DNA from: Acidobacteria bacterium 28-9
Lineage (GTDB): Bacteria > Acidobacteriota > Blastocatellia > Pyrinomonadales > Pyrinomonadaceae
Length of the DNA: 32,186 nt
NCBI GenBank assembly: GCA_002050355.1
Contig: MWYY01000073.1
Span: forward strand, 1-32,186
Reading direction: 5' to 3'
Shown: in pieces, positions 6,185-13,966 of the stretch
Numbering within the stretch: position 1 is the stretch's first letter
Layout: the number at the start of each line of letters is the position of its first letter
The notes under the pieces: model-generated
Told to the model about the DNA's origin: nothing
Seen by the model: the letters and a program-made list of their open reading frames with translations, nothing else
Databases searched by the model: none
Translations under genes and position numbers: made by a program

Positions 6185-8119
6185 TTATCTAACCGCTTTT
6201 AGAGGTTTCTTTCCAGTGCGGCGCTGTTCTAAAATTTCGATTGTTTCACGAATGCGCGTGTAAATTCCGTCAGCATCTAAACCGTATTTCGCCAGCAGAA
6301 GTTTGGCGTCGCCGTGCGTTATGATGCGGTCGGGAACGCCCATTCGCACAACTTTCACGCGGTCGAGCATCGCATTTTCTTCTAATAATTCCATTACCGC
6401 CGAGCCGAAACCACCCGCCAGATATGCTTCTTCGACGGTTAAAATAACTCGTTTGGTTTGCGCCAGAGCCAAAATTAACTCCGCGTCGAGCGGTTTGACG
6501 AAACGTGCGTTGACGACCATCGCTTCGATTCCGTCTTTTTCCAAACTCCGCGCCGCTTCCATCGCCGGATAAACCATCGAGCCGTATGCGAGAATCGCAA
6601 TTTCTCCGTCGCCGCCATCACGCAAAATCTCGGCTTTACCGATTTCAATCTGTTTCGGCGCGTCGGTAATATCAACTCCGAAACCATTTCCGCGCGGGTA
6701 GCGAATCGCGGCAGGCGCGTCGTGTTCGATTGCCGTCAATAGCATATCACGCATTTCGGCTTCGTCTTTCGGCGCCATCAAAACGATATTCGGATAACCG
6801 CGCAGATAAGCAATATCGAGAAGTCCGTGATGAGTCGGACCGTCCGCGCCGACGATTCCGGCTCTGTCCATCGCAAACGTAACGTTTAAGTTTTGCAGAC
6901 AAACGTCGTGCAGAATCTGGTCGAAACCGCGCTGCAAAAACGTCGAGTAAATCGCTGCGACCGGTTTTAAACCTTCGCAAGCCATTCCCGCGCAGAAAGT
7001 TACGGCGTGCTGCTCGGCGATTCCAACGTCGAAAGCGCGTTCGGGAAATTTTTCGAGAATTTTATCGACGCCCGTTCCGTCCGGCATCGCCGCCGTTAAA
7101 GCGACGATTTTTTCGTCTCGCTCCATTAACTCGCACATCGTTTCGCCGAAAATTTGCGTATAAGTTTTCGGCGCGGGTTTTTTCGATTTTGGAAACGCGC
7201 CGGTTTTCAAGTCATAGGGACCGGTTGCGTGATAAGCGTAATAATGTTTTTCAGGATTTGGAAAACCTTTGCCTTTCGTCGTCAAGGCGTGGACGATAAC
7301 CGGACCGCCTTCGATTTTTTTCGCTTCTTCGAGCGCGGCGACGAGCATCGGAACGTTGTGTCCGTCAACGTAGCCGATGTATTTGAAACCTAGTTCGTTG
7401 ACGAGAGCGCCTGGCAAAACCGCCGCCGCAATCGCATCTTTGACGGTTTTCGCAGCGCGGCGAAGTCGTTCGCCGATGCGCGGAACACTTTCGAGCGTGT
7501 CGCCGATTTCGTCTTTCAAATGCTGATAACTCTGCGCGCCTTTGATGCGATTCAGATAACGTGCCAAACCGCCGACCGCCGGAGCGATGGACATTTCGTT
7601 GTCGTTGAGAAGAACAATCAGACGCGATTTCAAATGTCCGGCTTGATTTATCGCTTCCATCGCCATTCCGCCCGCCAGAGATGAATCGCCGATTAAAGCG
7701 CAGACGTGAAAATCTTCACCCTTTTTGTCGCGCGCGACCGCCATTCCCAGTGCGGCGGAAAGCGATGTCGAAGCGTGTCCCGCGCCGAAAGTGTCAAACT
7801 CGGATTCGTCGCGCCGCAGAAATCCGCTCAAACCGCCGTATTGTTTGATTGTTTCAAACTGTTCGCGTCTGCCCGTCAAAATTTTGTGCGCGTATGCCTG
7901 GTGTCCCACGTCCCAAACGAGTCGGTCTTTCGGCGTCTCGAAAGCGTAGTGCATTGCCACCGCCAACTCGACCGCGCCGAGCGATGCGCCCGTGTGTCCG
8001 CCGACACGCGAGCAGGTTTCAATAATAAACTGCCGAACTTCGTCTGCGACTTCCTGCAAATCTTCAACGCGCAATTGCCGCAAATCAGCCGGCGAATTTA
8101 TTTCCGATAAAAATCTCAT
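6185..8119 (-). CDS. dxs: 1-deoxy-D-xylulose-5-phosphate synthase
   Basis: DXS condenses pyruvate and glyceraldehyde 3-phosphate with thiamine diphosphate, the first step of the MEP isoprenoid pathway. At 644 residues it is of normal length. The transketolase-like N-domain has VWDVGHQAYAHKILTGR at 68-84. The thiamine-diphosphate motif begins GDSSLAGG at 144-151 and ends NDNEMSI at 172-178; the third residue of the usual GDG is Ser, as in some other DXS enzymes. The catalytic Glu is E369 in GIAEQH. The pyrimidine-binding and C-terminal transketolase domains are complete. A GGGA site about 10 nt before ATG 8119 supports the start. It is not clustered with other MEP genes; the downstream DsbA-like gene follows after 53 bases. 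Confidence 0.97.
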   Translation of the reverse strand: MRFLSEINSPADLRQLRVEDLQEVADEVRQFIIETCSRVGGHTGASLGAVELAVAMHYAFETPKDRLVWDVGHQAYAHKILTGRREQFETIKQYGGLSGFLRRDESEFDTFGAGHASTSLSAALGMAVARDKKGEDFHVCALIGDSSLAGGMAMEAINQAGHLKSRLIVLLNDNEMSIAPAVGGLARYLNRIKGAQSYQHLKDEIGDTLESVPRIGERLRRAAKTVKDAIAAAVLPGALVNELGFKYIGYVDGHNVPMLVAALEEAKKIEGGPVIVHALTTKGKGFPNPEKHYYAYHATGPYDLKTGAFPKSKKPAPKTYTQIFGETMCELMERDEKIVALTAAMPDGTGVDKILEKFPERAFDVGIAEQHAVTFCAGMACEGLKPVAAIYSTFLQRGFDQILHDVCLQNLNVTFAMDRAGIVGADGPTHHGLLDIAYLRGYPNIVLMAPKDEAEMRDMLLTAIEHDAPAAIRYPRGNGFGVDITDAPKQIEIGKAEILRDGGDGEIAILAYGSMVYPAMEAARSLEKDGIEAMVVNARFVKPLDAELILALAQTKRVILTVEEAYLAGGFGSAVMELLEENAMLDRVKVVRMGVPDRIITHGDAKLLLAKYGLDADGIYTRIRETIEILEQRRTGKKPLKAVR

Positions 8120-8296
8120 TTACTTTTTCCCGTCTGTTTCCACATTCAAATTTCGCATTTTAACTCGCCGGATTACAAATGTTAAATGATAAAAACGAAT
8201 CAGTCAAAAAAATGTTCGGCTAAATCGAAGGCGCGCGCGTCTAAAAAAACGAAAAGCGAAAGCTCGACACAAAATTTTAAGAGGTATAAATATAAA

Positions 8297-8842
8297 ATGT
8301 CATACAAACATAAAATCGTTTCGGCGGTAGCGACAGGTTTTGCGATCGTCTCATTTTCCGCTTTTGCATCGGCACAGCAGGACAATACGACGACAAATCA
8401 GTTGCAAGATTCCGTGCAAAAGCAGGAAAAACGCGAACGCAAAGGCTTTGGCAAAGAAGGACGCGGCGGCAAACATCACGGCAACCGAATGGGTATGCGT
8501 CAGTTGCAGGAACTGAATCTGACTGACGCGCAAAAGCAACAAGTGCGCGAAATTATGAGCAGCCGTAAAGCGGATTCGGAAAACTTTCAGGAGCTTCGCC
8601 AGCTTGCACAAGCCAAGCGCGACGGCACGATTACGCCGGAACAGACGGAAAAACTAAGAACTTTCAAACAGCAAATGCGCCAGAACGCGGAGCAGACACA
8701 CCGGCAAATTTTGGCAGTTTTAACCGCCGAACAGCGCACACAGCTCGAACAATTAAAGCAGCAGAAACGCGAGCAGAAGAAACAGCGCCGGGAGATGCGT
8801 CAAAACGGTCAACAAATCGATACACCGAAAGACAATAACTAA
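8297..8842 (+). CDS. Spy/CpxP-like periplasmic LTXXQ protein
   Basis: Spy/CpxP-type proteins are small helical periplasmic chaperones or stress sensors. The 181-residue protein starts with a signal peptide (1-26, ending SAFASA), then a Lys/Gly/His-rich stretch, and two copies of the LTXXQ motif: LTDAQ at 75-79 and LTAEQ at 142-146. The rest is charged, Gln-rich helix. ATG 8297 is preferred because a signal peptide begins there and GAGG lies 12 nt upstream; an in-frame upstream start would add a Lys/Ser-rich segment ahead of the signal. The gene is monocistronic and ends in a strong terminator. Metal or misfolding sensing is plausible but not shown. Confidence 0.85.
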   Translation: MSYKHKIVSAVATGFAIVSFSAFASAQQDNTTTNQLQDSVQKQEKRERKGFGKEGRGGKHHGNRMGMRQLQELNLTDAQKQQVREIMSSRKADSENFQELRQLAQAKRDGTITPEQTEKLRTFKQQMRQNAEQTHRQILAVLTAEQRTQLEQLKQQKREQKKQRREMRQNGQQIDTPKDNN

Positions 8843-8887
8843 TATTCTTAATGGAACATCGTCGTCTCGACGGCATTTCATTCCTTA

Positions 8888-8929
8888 AAACAAAAAGCGT
8901 GAGGAAATCAATTCCCACGCTTTTTGTTT
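8888..8929. terminator. Bidirectional intrinsic terminator
   Basis: AAACAAAAAGCGTG (8888-8901) pairs perfectly with CACGCTTTTTGTTT (8916-8929) over 14 bp; the 14-base loop can close further. A T-rich arm on each strand makes it suitable for both the Spy-like gene (plus) and the YtxG-like gene (minus). Confidence 0.85.
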
Positions 8930-8946
8930 GCCGATAAAACAAAACC

Positions 8947-9486
8947 TCAACCGATAAACATTTCGTCGTCAGTATAAACACGGTCGATTTGTTTCGGCGC
9001 GGGCGCGAATAAAACTTCCAATCCTTTTCTGACGCCTGCCATAATCGCGGCGATTTCGCGCGCCGGAACGACGACTTTTTCCTGTATAAAATCGGTTGTC
9101 GAAGCGACTTGCATCTGCGTTCGGTCAATCGTCTGAGAGACGAGCGCGACTTTATTTTTTGCTTCGTATGTCGTCATCCCGACGAGTTGTTTTAGTTCGG
9201 CAACTTCTTCTCTGATAAGCCCCGCCGATTCGGAAAAGTATTTCGTCGCCGTCGAAAGATTGCCGGAAATTTCGGTAAACTGTTTTGAAATTTCCTTACC
9301 TTGTTCGCCGATAATGTTGACTTTGGAAAACAAAGGCTCAATTTTTTCCTCAACTCGCTTAACCGTCTCAGTTACCTTTTTTACTGTTAAAGCAATCGCA
9401 ATCATCGCCGTCGCCATTACGATAAAGCAGACGGCGATAACGATTGACGCAATCATCATCCAGAATTGTGGTTCGCTCGCATTCAT
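8947..9486 (-). CDS. YtxG-like (DUF948-type) membrane protein
   Basis: This 179-residue protein has one N-terminal membrane helix (about 9-34) followed by a long alpha-helical, coiled-coil region with regularly spaced hydrophobic residues (35-165). The layout and pairing with a YtxH gene match the ytxG-ytxH pair of Bacillus, where both are general-stress proteins. It starts 3 bases after the YtxH stop, so the two form one operon. No catalytic motif is seen; the DUF948 assignment rests on architecture and neighbourhood rather than a clear motif. Confidence 0.65.
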   Translation of the reverse strand: MNASEPQFWMMIASIVIAVCFIVMATAMIAIALTVKKVTETVKRVEEKIEPLFSKVNIIGEQGKEISKQFTEISGNLSTATKYFSESAGLIREEVAELKQLVGMTTYEAKNKVALVSQTIDRTQMQVASTTDFIQEKVVVPAREIAAIMAGVRKGLEVLFAPAPKQIDRVYTDDEMFIG

Positions 9487-9489
9487 AAT

Positions 9490-10035
9490 TTAACTGTTTT
9501 CTCGGTTGTCATCCGAATTTTTCTTTTGGTCGTCAATTTTTTCGCTCGACAACTCCAAGCCTCTGTCGCTGATCGGATAGCTTGGACGACCTTCGACAAT
9601 TAATTTTGATTCGTTGCGTCTTTTTTCTTCGGCGTAAGCATCTTTTCCGGCTTCGAGCGCGGCGGAAAAAGGATTTGAATCTGACGAAACCGCACCTTTA
9701 GCTCGTCCGGCAATACCGCCCGCTTTACCGGCGAGTTCTCCGGCTTTATCCTGCGCCGTCGCGTAAAGTTCGCCCGCTTTATCGCGCGTTACTTCGTAAT
9801 AATCACCGGCTTTTTCGCCGACCAAAGCAGCTGTTTCCTTACCTTTTTCCAAACCTTTACGAGTTACGTCGGCAATATCGCCGCGCAGTTCCGTTCCCGT
9901 CTTCGGAGCGAAAAGCAAGGCTAAAACTGCGCCGATGCCACCGCCGATTAATACATAACTTAGTTTCGAGCTGGCGCTCGTTTCCTCCCTTCGAGGTTCA
10001 TATCTTGCTTCGTATCTATCGTTTTCGTTTCTCAT
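9490..10035 (-). CDS. YtxH domain-containing protein
   Basis: The YtxH signature is clear: a short glycine-rich membrane segment GGGIGAVLALLFAPKTG at 31-47, followed directly by a basic/acidic amphipathic helix. Residues 60-120 contain repeated K-A-G-[DE]-x-Y/L units (EKAGDYYE, DKAGELYA, DKAGELAG), reminiscent of LEA-type repeats. The C-terminal 60 residues are charged and probably disordered. Total length is 181 residues. AAGGAG lies 6 nt before ATG 10035, a strong site. YtxH proteins are linked to general stress responses; the molecular role is unknown. It is the first gene of a two-gene operon with the YtxG-like protein. Confidence 0.88.
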   Translation of the reverse strand: MRNENDRYEARYEPRREETSASSKLSYVLIGGGIGAVLALLFAPKTGTELRGDIADVTRKGLEKGKETAALVGEKAGDYYEVTRDKAGELYATAQDKAGELAGKAGGIAGRAKGAVSSDSNPFSAALEAGKDAYAEEKRRNESKLIVEGRPSYPISDRGLELSSEKIDDQKKNSDDNRENS

Positions 10036-10144
10036 AATTTCTCCTTAGAGTGCAAAAAATGCAGCAAAATCCTTTAAATTTCCCGTGTTGTTAGAATATA
10101 ACAGAAAATCCGAATCAGGAACAAAAGATTTTTATAAAATTAAA

Positions 10145-10996
10145 TCAGCTGCTGATTTGCGCTTTAACCATTCGCGGAATACTTTGCAAATCGGGCAAAA
10201 TCTTAACCTTTTGCCAAATCTGCGGCGAAAACATTCCGCGCACCGTGTCTGCTTGATTAAAACCGATTTCCACAAGCAAAAACGAATTTGATTTGAGAAA
10301 GTTCGGAGCGTCTTTAATGATTTTTTCAATAATCGTCAAACCGTTTTTGCCGTCGGTCAGAGCAAATCGCGGTTCGAAATCACGGACTTCGCGTTGTAGA
10401 TTTTCAACCTCTGCGCTCGAAATATACGGCGGATTTGAAACAATTAAATCAAATTTTTCACCAATCAAATTTGCAAAAACATCTGAAATTTTTAGTTCCA
10501 ATCTGTCTGAAACTTTGTGCCGTTCGGCGTTTTGTCCGGCGATTTGCAGAGCTTTCTTTGAAATGTCAAAACCGACGGCGCGCGCCGTCGCAACTTCGTG
10601 CAAAATCGAAACGGAAATGCAGCCCGAACCGACGCCGATTTCGCAAAACTGCGGTGAGTTTTTTTCGCGCAGAATTTCGGTTGCCGCTTCGACCATCAAT
10701 TCGGTTTCGGGACGCGGAATTAAAACGTCGGGCGTAACCAGAAAATCGAGTCCGTAAAATTCCTGTCTTCCGGTGATGTATTGAAAAGGCTCGCGGTTTG
10801 CGCGTCTTTGCAAAAACTTGTCAAAGCGTCGTTGTTCTTCTGCGAGCAGTTCGTACTCGTTGTGCGCGACGAGGAAAGTTTTATCCTTTTGCAAAGCGAA
10901 AGCGAGCAGCGAGACGGCTTCGCGTCTGGCTTCTGCAATTCCGTTCGCCTGCAAAACGCGGGTTGCGATTATGAGTGTTTCGGCAATATTCGACAA
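10145..10996 (-). CDS. prmC: Release factor glutamine methyltransferase
   Basis: PrmC (HemK) methylates the Gln of the GGQ motif in peptide chain release factors, using S-adenosylmethionine. The N-terminal helical domain (about 1-75) is followed by a Rossmann methyltransferase domain with LIPRPETELMVE and EIGVGSGCISVSIL (SAM-binding motif I), and the diagnostic NPPYIS motif (motif IV) that binds the Gln substrate. The start is uncertain: TTG 10996 is chosen because GAGAG lies 10 nt upstream and the N-terminus then aligns with the family; TTG 11044 would add 16 residues and has no ribosome binding site. The protein is about 283 residues. The usual neighbour prfA is not in this window. Confidence 0.9.
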   Translation of the reverse strand: MSNIAETLIIATRVLQANGIAEARREAVSLLAFALQKDKTFLVAHNEYELLAEEQRRFDKFLQRRANREPFQYITGRQEFYGLDFLVTPDVLIPRPETELMVEAATEILREKNSPQFCEIGVGSGCISVSILHEVATARAVGFDISKKALQIAGQNAERHKVSDRLELKISDVFANLIGEKFDLIVSNPPYISSAEVENLQREVRDFEPRFALTDGKNGLTIIEKIIKDAPNFLKSNSFLLVEIGFNQADTVRGMFSPQIWQKVKILPDLQSIPRMVKAQISS

Positions 10997-11162
10997 GTTT
11001 TTCAATCTCTCGCAGACGGTTTTAACGCCTTGCTTTGAACGCAATCGAAATAATAAATGTTTTTCACAGGTTTTACTATTGTCTATTCAAGGCTGTCAAT
11101 CATTTATCAAATACGGATTGTTACACTTGCAAGATTTACCGTCGCTTCGTAACCTTTTCTTT

Positions 11163-11486
11163 ATGCTTTACGCTTTGATTTTGCCGACGGAACTCGCCGA
11201 GAAACTTAAAACGGGCGAAAAATTTAATTTTATTGACGTGCGTGAGCCGATTGAATACGAAATCGCCCGCATCGAATCGGCGCGCCTTTTGCCTTTGAGC
11301 CGTTTTCAGGAATGGATTTCCACGCTCGAACCTGTTGGAGAAACAGTCGTAATGTGTCATCACGGCGTGAGAAGCGCGCAAGTTTGTACTTATTTGGCGC
11401 AGAACGGTTTTGAAAAAGTTTTCAACCTCGAAGGCGGAATTGATTCATGGTCAACTGAAGTTGACCGAAATGTTCCGCGATATTAG
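11163..11486 (+). CDS. Rhodanese-like domain protein
   Basis: This single-domain rhodanese of 107 residues is similar in size to GlpE-type sulfurtransferases. The CDC25-like region is IDVREPIEYEIARI at 24-37. The active-site loop is C65-HHGVRS-71, with the catalytic Cys that would carry a persulfide, followed by GGIDSW at 91-96. It could move sulfane sulfur from thiosulfate or persulfides to thiols or cyanide; the natural substrate is unknown. The reading frame is open further upstream without family similarity, and ATG 11163 lacks a clear ribosome binding site, so the start is somewhat uncertain. It is divergent from prmC and precedes the DUF4149 gene by 132 bases. Confidence 0.88.
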   Translation: MLYALILPTELAEKLKTGEKFNFIDVREPIEYEIARIESARLLPLSRFQEWISTLEPVGETVVMCHHGVRSAQVCTYLAQNGFEKVFNLEGGIDSWSTEVDRNVPRY

Positions 11487-11618
11487 CTCGAAATATTGCA
11501 AAGCGGCAACAATCGTTTTGCCCTTTTCAATGAAAAACTTCATAATAACCAGTTGTGCGCCGTCAAATGGCGCGGTTTTAATGCTCGAATGTAAACGGCT
11601 TGTTCAAGCAATAAATTG

Positions 11619-12131
11619 ATGAATTTTTTTACCGACATCCGACGTTTATTGTTGATTTTATGGCTCGGCGCAACGTGTTTTTTCAGCTTTGCTGTTGCGC
11701 CGAGTGCGTTTGCCGTTCTGCCTTCGCGCGAAATTGCCGGCGCGATTGTTTCGCGGACGCTGGCAATCGTCAACTACAGTGGTTTGATTGTCGGTCTTGT
11801 TTTGCTGGTGAGTTCGCTCATCAGACAAACAAACGCCAATCGTTTTCAGCTTTTGGCGGAAAGATTGATGCTTTTAATTTTAACGCTCGCCTGCGCCGCC
11901 GGACAATTCGTTATCGGGCTCTGGCTTTCGTTACTAAAGGGACAAATCGGTCGCCCGATTGACGAAGTTGCGGTTGACGACCCGCTGCGCGTTCAGTTTA
12001 ATAATTTTCATCAATACTCAATCTGGGTTTTGGCAACGGCGATGATTGCCGCTCTCATCGCATACTTTTTAATGTCTCGGAGATCGCAAAAAGTTCTGAC
12101 ACCGGAAAAAACAAATGTTCAATTCAATTAG
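11619..12131 (+). CDS. DUF4149 membrane protein
   Basis: This 170-residue integral membrane protein has four predicted helices (about 9-33, 41-65, 80-102 and 133-152). The pattern (LWLGATCFFSFAVAP near the N-terminus, a conserved N-Y-x-G-x-x-x-G in helix 2, and HQYSIWVLA before helix 4) fits the DUF4149/TMEM205-like family of unknown function. ATG 11619 is used; a TTG one codon upstream is the alternative. Its last 17 bases overlap the start of the GrdB-family gene in another frame, which implies translational coupling. Confidence 0.8.
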   Translation: MNFFTDIRRLLLILWLGATCFFSFAVAPSAFAVLPSREIAGAIVSRTLAIVNYSGLIVGLVLLVSSLIRQTNANRFQLLAERLMLLILTLACAAGQFVIGLWLSLLKGQIGRPIDEVAVDDPLRVQFNNFHQYSIWVLATAMIAALIAYFLMSRRSQKVLTPEKTNVQFN

Positions 12132-12978
12132 AGAAACCATCGAACAAAAGCTGGGCATCGTAAATGCGAAAAAAGATGTGATAAATTCGGCGGTAATCGA
12201 AAAGCCGACCGAGTTTTCAGGTCGCTATCGCAATTGGCGCGCTAACGAAGATTTAAGAAATTACCCGTTTGTCGTGAACGCTCACGCGCCGTTTGCGCCT
12301 GCTCGCCGCGCGCTTCCGATGCTGAATTTAGCGTTGATTTCTTCTGCCGGCGCGTATATCAACGGCACAACCGCTTTCGACACCGATGCGCGCGACGGCG
12401 ATGTAAGTTTCCGGGAAATTCCGATCGAAGTCGAAGCCGCAGATTTGCTTTATGCGGGGCGCGGTTACGACCCGACAGCCGTTCGCGCGGATATGAACGC
12501 ACAAATTCCCGTCGAGCGTTTGGTCGAATACGCCCGTAACGGCGTAATTGGAAATTTGAATAACGTCTGGTGGAGCTTGAACGGTTTTATTCCAAACGCA
12601 AGATTGGTCGCCGACCAGCTTGCGCCGCAGATTGCCGAAAGAATCGCGCGCTACGAAGTGCAGGCTGCGCTTTTAATTCCGGCTTCGCGCCTGTGTCACC
12701 AAACGATGGGAATCCTCGCGCGCGCTCTGGAGATGGCGAACATTCCCACCATAATGCTCTCGGTTGACTCTGCAATGACAGACAGCATTCGCCCGCCGCG
12801 TTCGGCTTTTTACAACGGCGAGTTCGGCTCGGTCGCAGGCAAACCAAACTGGAAACAGCATCAACTTCGCATCCTCGACGAAACCTTGCGCTGGATTGAA
12901 ACTTTTGACCAGCCCGGCGCACGCAAACTCGGCGTCAAACTCGAAACCGAAGTCGAACAGGAACGCGGAGAAATTTGA
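12115..12978 (+). CDS. GrdB-family (glycine/sarcosine/betaine reductase B-like) protein lacking the redox Sec/Cys
   Basis: This 287-residue protein resembles the family annotated as glycine/betaine/sarcosine/D-proline reductase selenoprotein B. Supporting segments are LALISSAGAYING at 72-84, GDVSFREIP at 95-103, RADMNAQIPVERL at 124-136 and LLIPASRLCHQTMG at 186-199, followed by LARALEMANIPTIMLS. In family members the last motif reads approximately P-x-[U/C]-P-x-C-H-Q. Here the Sec/Cys position is Ser191 (codon TCG), while C194 and H195 remain. Classical reductase chemistry is therefore doubtful and the real reaction is unknown. It is probably translated together with the overlapping DUF4149 gene. 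A strong terminator follows directly. Confidence 0.72.
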   Translation: MFNSIRETIEQKLGIVNAKKDVINSAVIEKPTEFSGRYRNWRANEDLRNYPFVVNAHAPFAPARRALPMLNLALISSAGAYINGTTAFDTDARDGDVSFREIPIEVEAADLLYAGRGYDPTAVRADMNAQIPVERLVEYARNGVIGNLNNVWWSLNGFIPNARLVADQLAPQIAERIARYEVQAALLIPASRLCHQTMGILARALEMANIPTIMLSVDSAMTDSIRPPRSAFYNGEFGSVAGKPNWKQHQLRILDETLRWIETFDQPGARKLGVKLETEVEQERGEI

Positions 12979-12993
12979 ACTCGAAAGATCCTA

Positions 12994-13035
12994 AAATAAA
13001 AAAGCCTTGAAGATTTGCTCAAGGCTTTTTTATTT
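12994..13035. terminator. Bidirectional intrinsic terminator
   Basis: A perfect 17-bp stem (12994-13010 with 13019-13035; core AAAAAGCCTTGA/TCAAGGCTTTTT) encloses the 8-base loop AGATTTGC. It has poly-T on both strands and lies between the convergent GrdB-like and Spy-like genes. Confidence 0.9.
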
Positions 13036-13067
13036 AACTGAAATTTATTGGTCGGAGAATTTTGCGC

Positions 13068-13451
13068 TTAATTGCCTTTGCCGCTTTTTCGTGATTGGCG
13101 CAGTTCGTCTCTCAAATTTACGAATTTTCCATATTGCTCGTCGCTGAAAATCCCTTTAAATCTTTCGTCCGAACGCGAGCGAATTTCCTGCACGTGCGCG
13201 TCGCAATCTTTTTTCAGTGTTTGGATTTCGCCGCGCGTTTCGCCGACGATTTTCTGCACATCCGCTTTTTGCGCGTCTGACAAATCAAGCTGGTCGAAAA
13301 TCCGCTCGAAACGCTGTGACCTCGTGCCGGAAGAACCCGCGCCGTACCAAACGTGATATGCGTTTAAGGCAAGCGCGCCGCCGAAAAAGCCGAGAAAAAA
13401 TACGCTCAAAGCCGCCGCCCGCACTTGCCAGTTAAATTTATTATTGCTCAT
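13068..13451 (-). CDS. Membrane-anchored Spy-like protein, third gene of the ECF operon
   Basis: This 127-residue protein has one N-terminal membrane helix (about 11-31) and a helical domain that should face the periplasm. The motif LSDAQ at 57-61 (Spy/CpxP LTXXQ type) and the later FSDEQYGKF at 102-110 resemble the two LTXXQ repeats of heavy-metal resistance or Spy-type proteins. A single Cys lies at 83. It begins 29 bases after the anti-sigma gene, so it probably belongs to the sigma/anti-sigma operon and may be a sensor or protective output of that stress response. That role is inferred from context. Confidence 0.75.
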   Translation of the reverse strand: MSNNKFNWQVRAAALSVFFLGFFGGALALNAYHVWYGAGSSGTRSQRFERIFDQLDLSDAQKADVQKIVGETRGEIQTLKKDCDAHVQEIRSRSDERFKGIFSDEQYGKFVNLRDELRQSRKSGKGN

Positions 13452-13480
13452 AACTAATTTTCCGCTGATTTTTTACACAA

Positions 13481-13966
13481 CTATTTTTCCACGCCGTAAA
13501 CGACTTGAAAAATCTGCTCTTTGGTCGGCTCTTTCGCCGCAATCTTTTCGTTCAAAATAACCATTTCGGTTGAATAATTATCAAATGCGTAACCGGTGTC
13601 TGTGTTCGGCGCGTTATCTAAATTCGTCGCAAAAACGGTCAAAACAATTAAGACGATAACGGTTAAAGTCATTGCGCCGATTAAAGTTTTTGAGGCTTTC
13701 CACATTCGCTCGACGGCAGCAAACGGATTGGCGGCGATTTGCTTTTCGCGCAAATTCGCCATCACGCGCGTTGCAAAAAACGGCGGCGCGGTAAACGTCT
13801 CGAAAGCGTCGGCGCGAAGCAAAACGGACGAAACTTTTGCCGCGGCAAAGCCTTGACCGCAAGCATTGCATCGGGAAGCGTGTGCTTCAATGATTTTCAA
13901 CTCGTCTTTGCTTAAATCGCTGAACGCTTTGTCGTCGAGAATGTCTAAAATATGTTCGTTTTTCAT
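13481..13966 (-). CDS. Zinc-finger anti-sigma factor (ZAS-type)
   Basis: This 161-residue protein has an N-terminal cytoplasmic domain, one membrane helix (about 94-114) and a short outer domain. The motif H29-x3-C33-x2-C36 (HASRCNAC) is the zinc-binding signature of ZAS anti-sigma factors, which bind and hold an ECF sigma factor at the membrane. Its start codon overlaps the stop of the ECF sigma gene by 4 bases, the usual coupling for such pairs. The signal that releases the sigma factor is not evident. Confidence 0.88.
   Translation of the reverse strand: MKNEHILDILDDKAFSDLSKDELKIIEAHASRCNACGQGFAAAKVSSVLLRADAFETFTAPPFFATRVMANLREKQIAANPFAAVERMWKASKTLIGAMTLTVIVLIVLTVFATNLDNAPNTDTGYAFDNYSTEMVILNEKIAAKEPTKEQIFQVVYGVEK

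Noticed and set aside
7706..8110. Long open frames on the plus strand inside dxs
   Set aside because: They are antisense shadows of a well conserved gene, with Arg/Cys/Phe-rich composition and no similarity to known proteins.
8186..8296. Longer N-terminus for the Spy-like protein
   Set aside because: It would place a Lys/Ser-rich stretch before a clear signal peptide; GAGG upstream of 8297 fits better.
10818..11162. Longer rhodanese reading frame overlapping prmC on the opposite strand
   Set aside because: The upstream part shows no family similarity and mirrors the prmC coding sequence; the domain starts at 11163.
12679..12702. Selenocysteine codon in the GrdB-like gene
   Set aside because: The motif codons contain no in-frame TGA; the relevant position is TCG (Ser), and the frame is open throughout.
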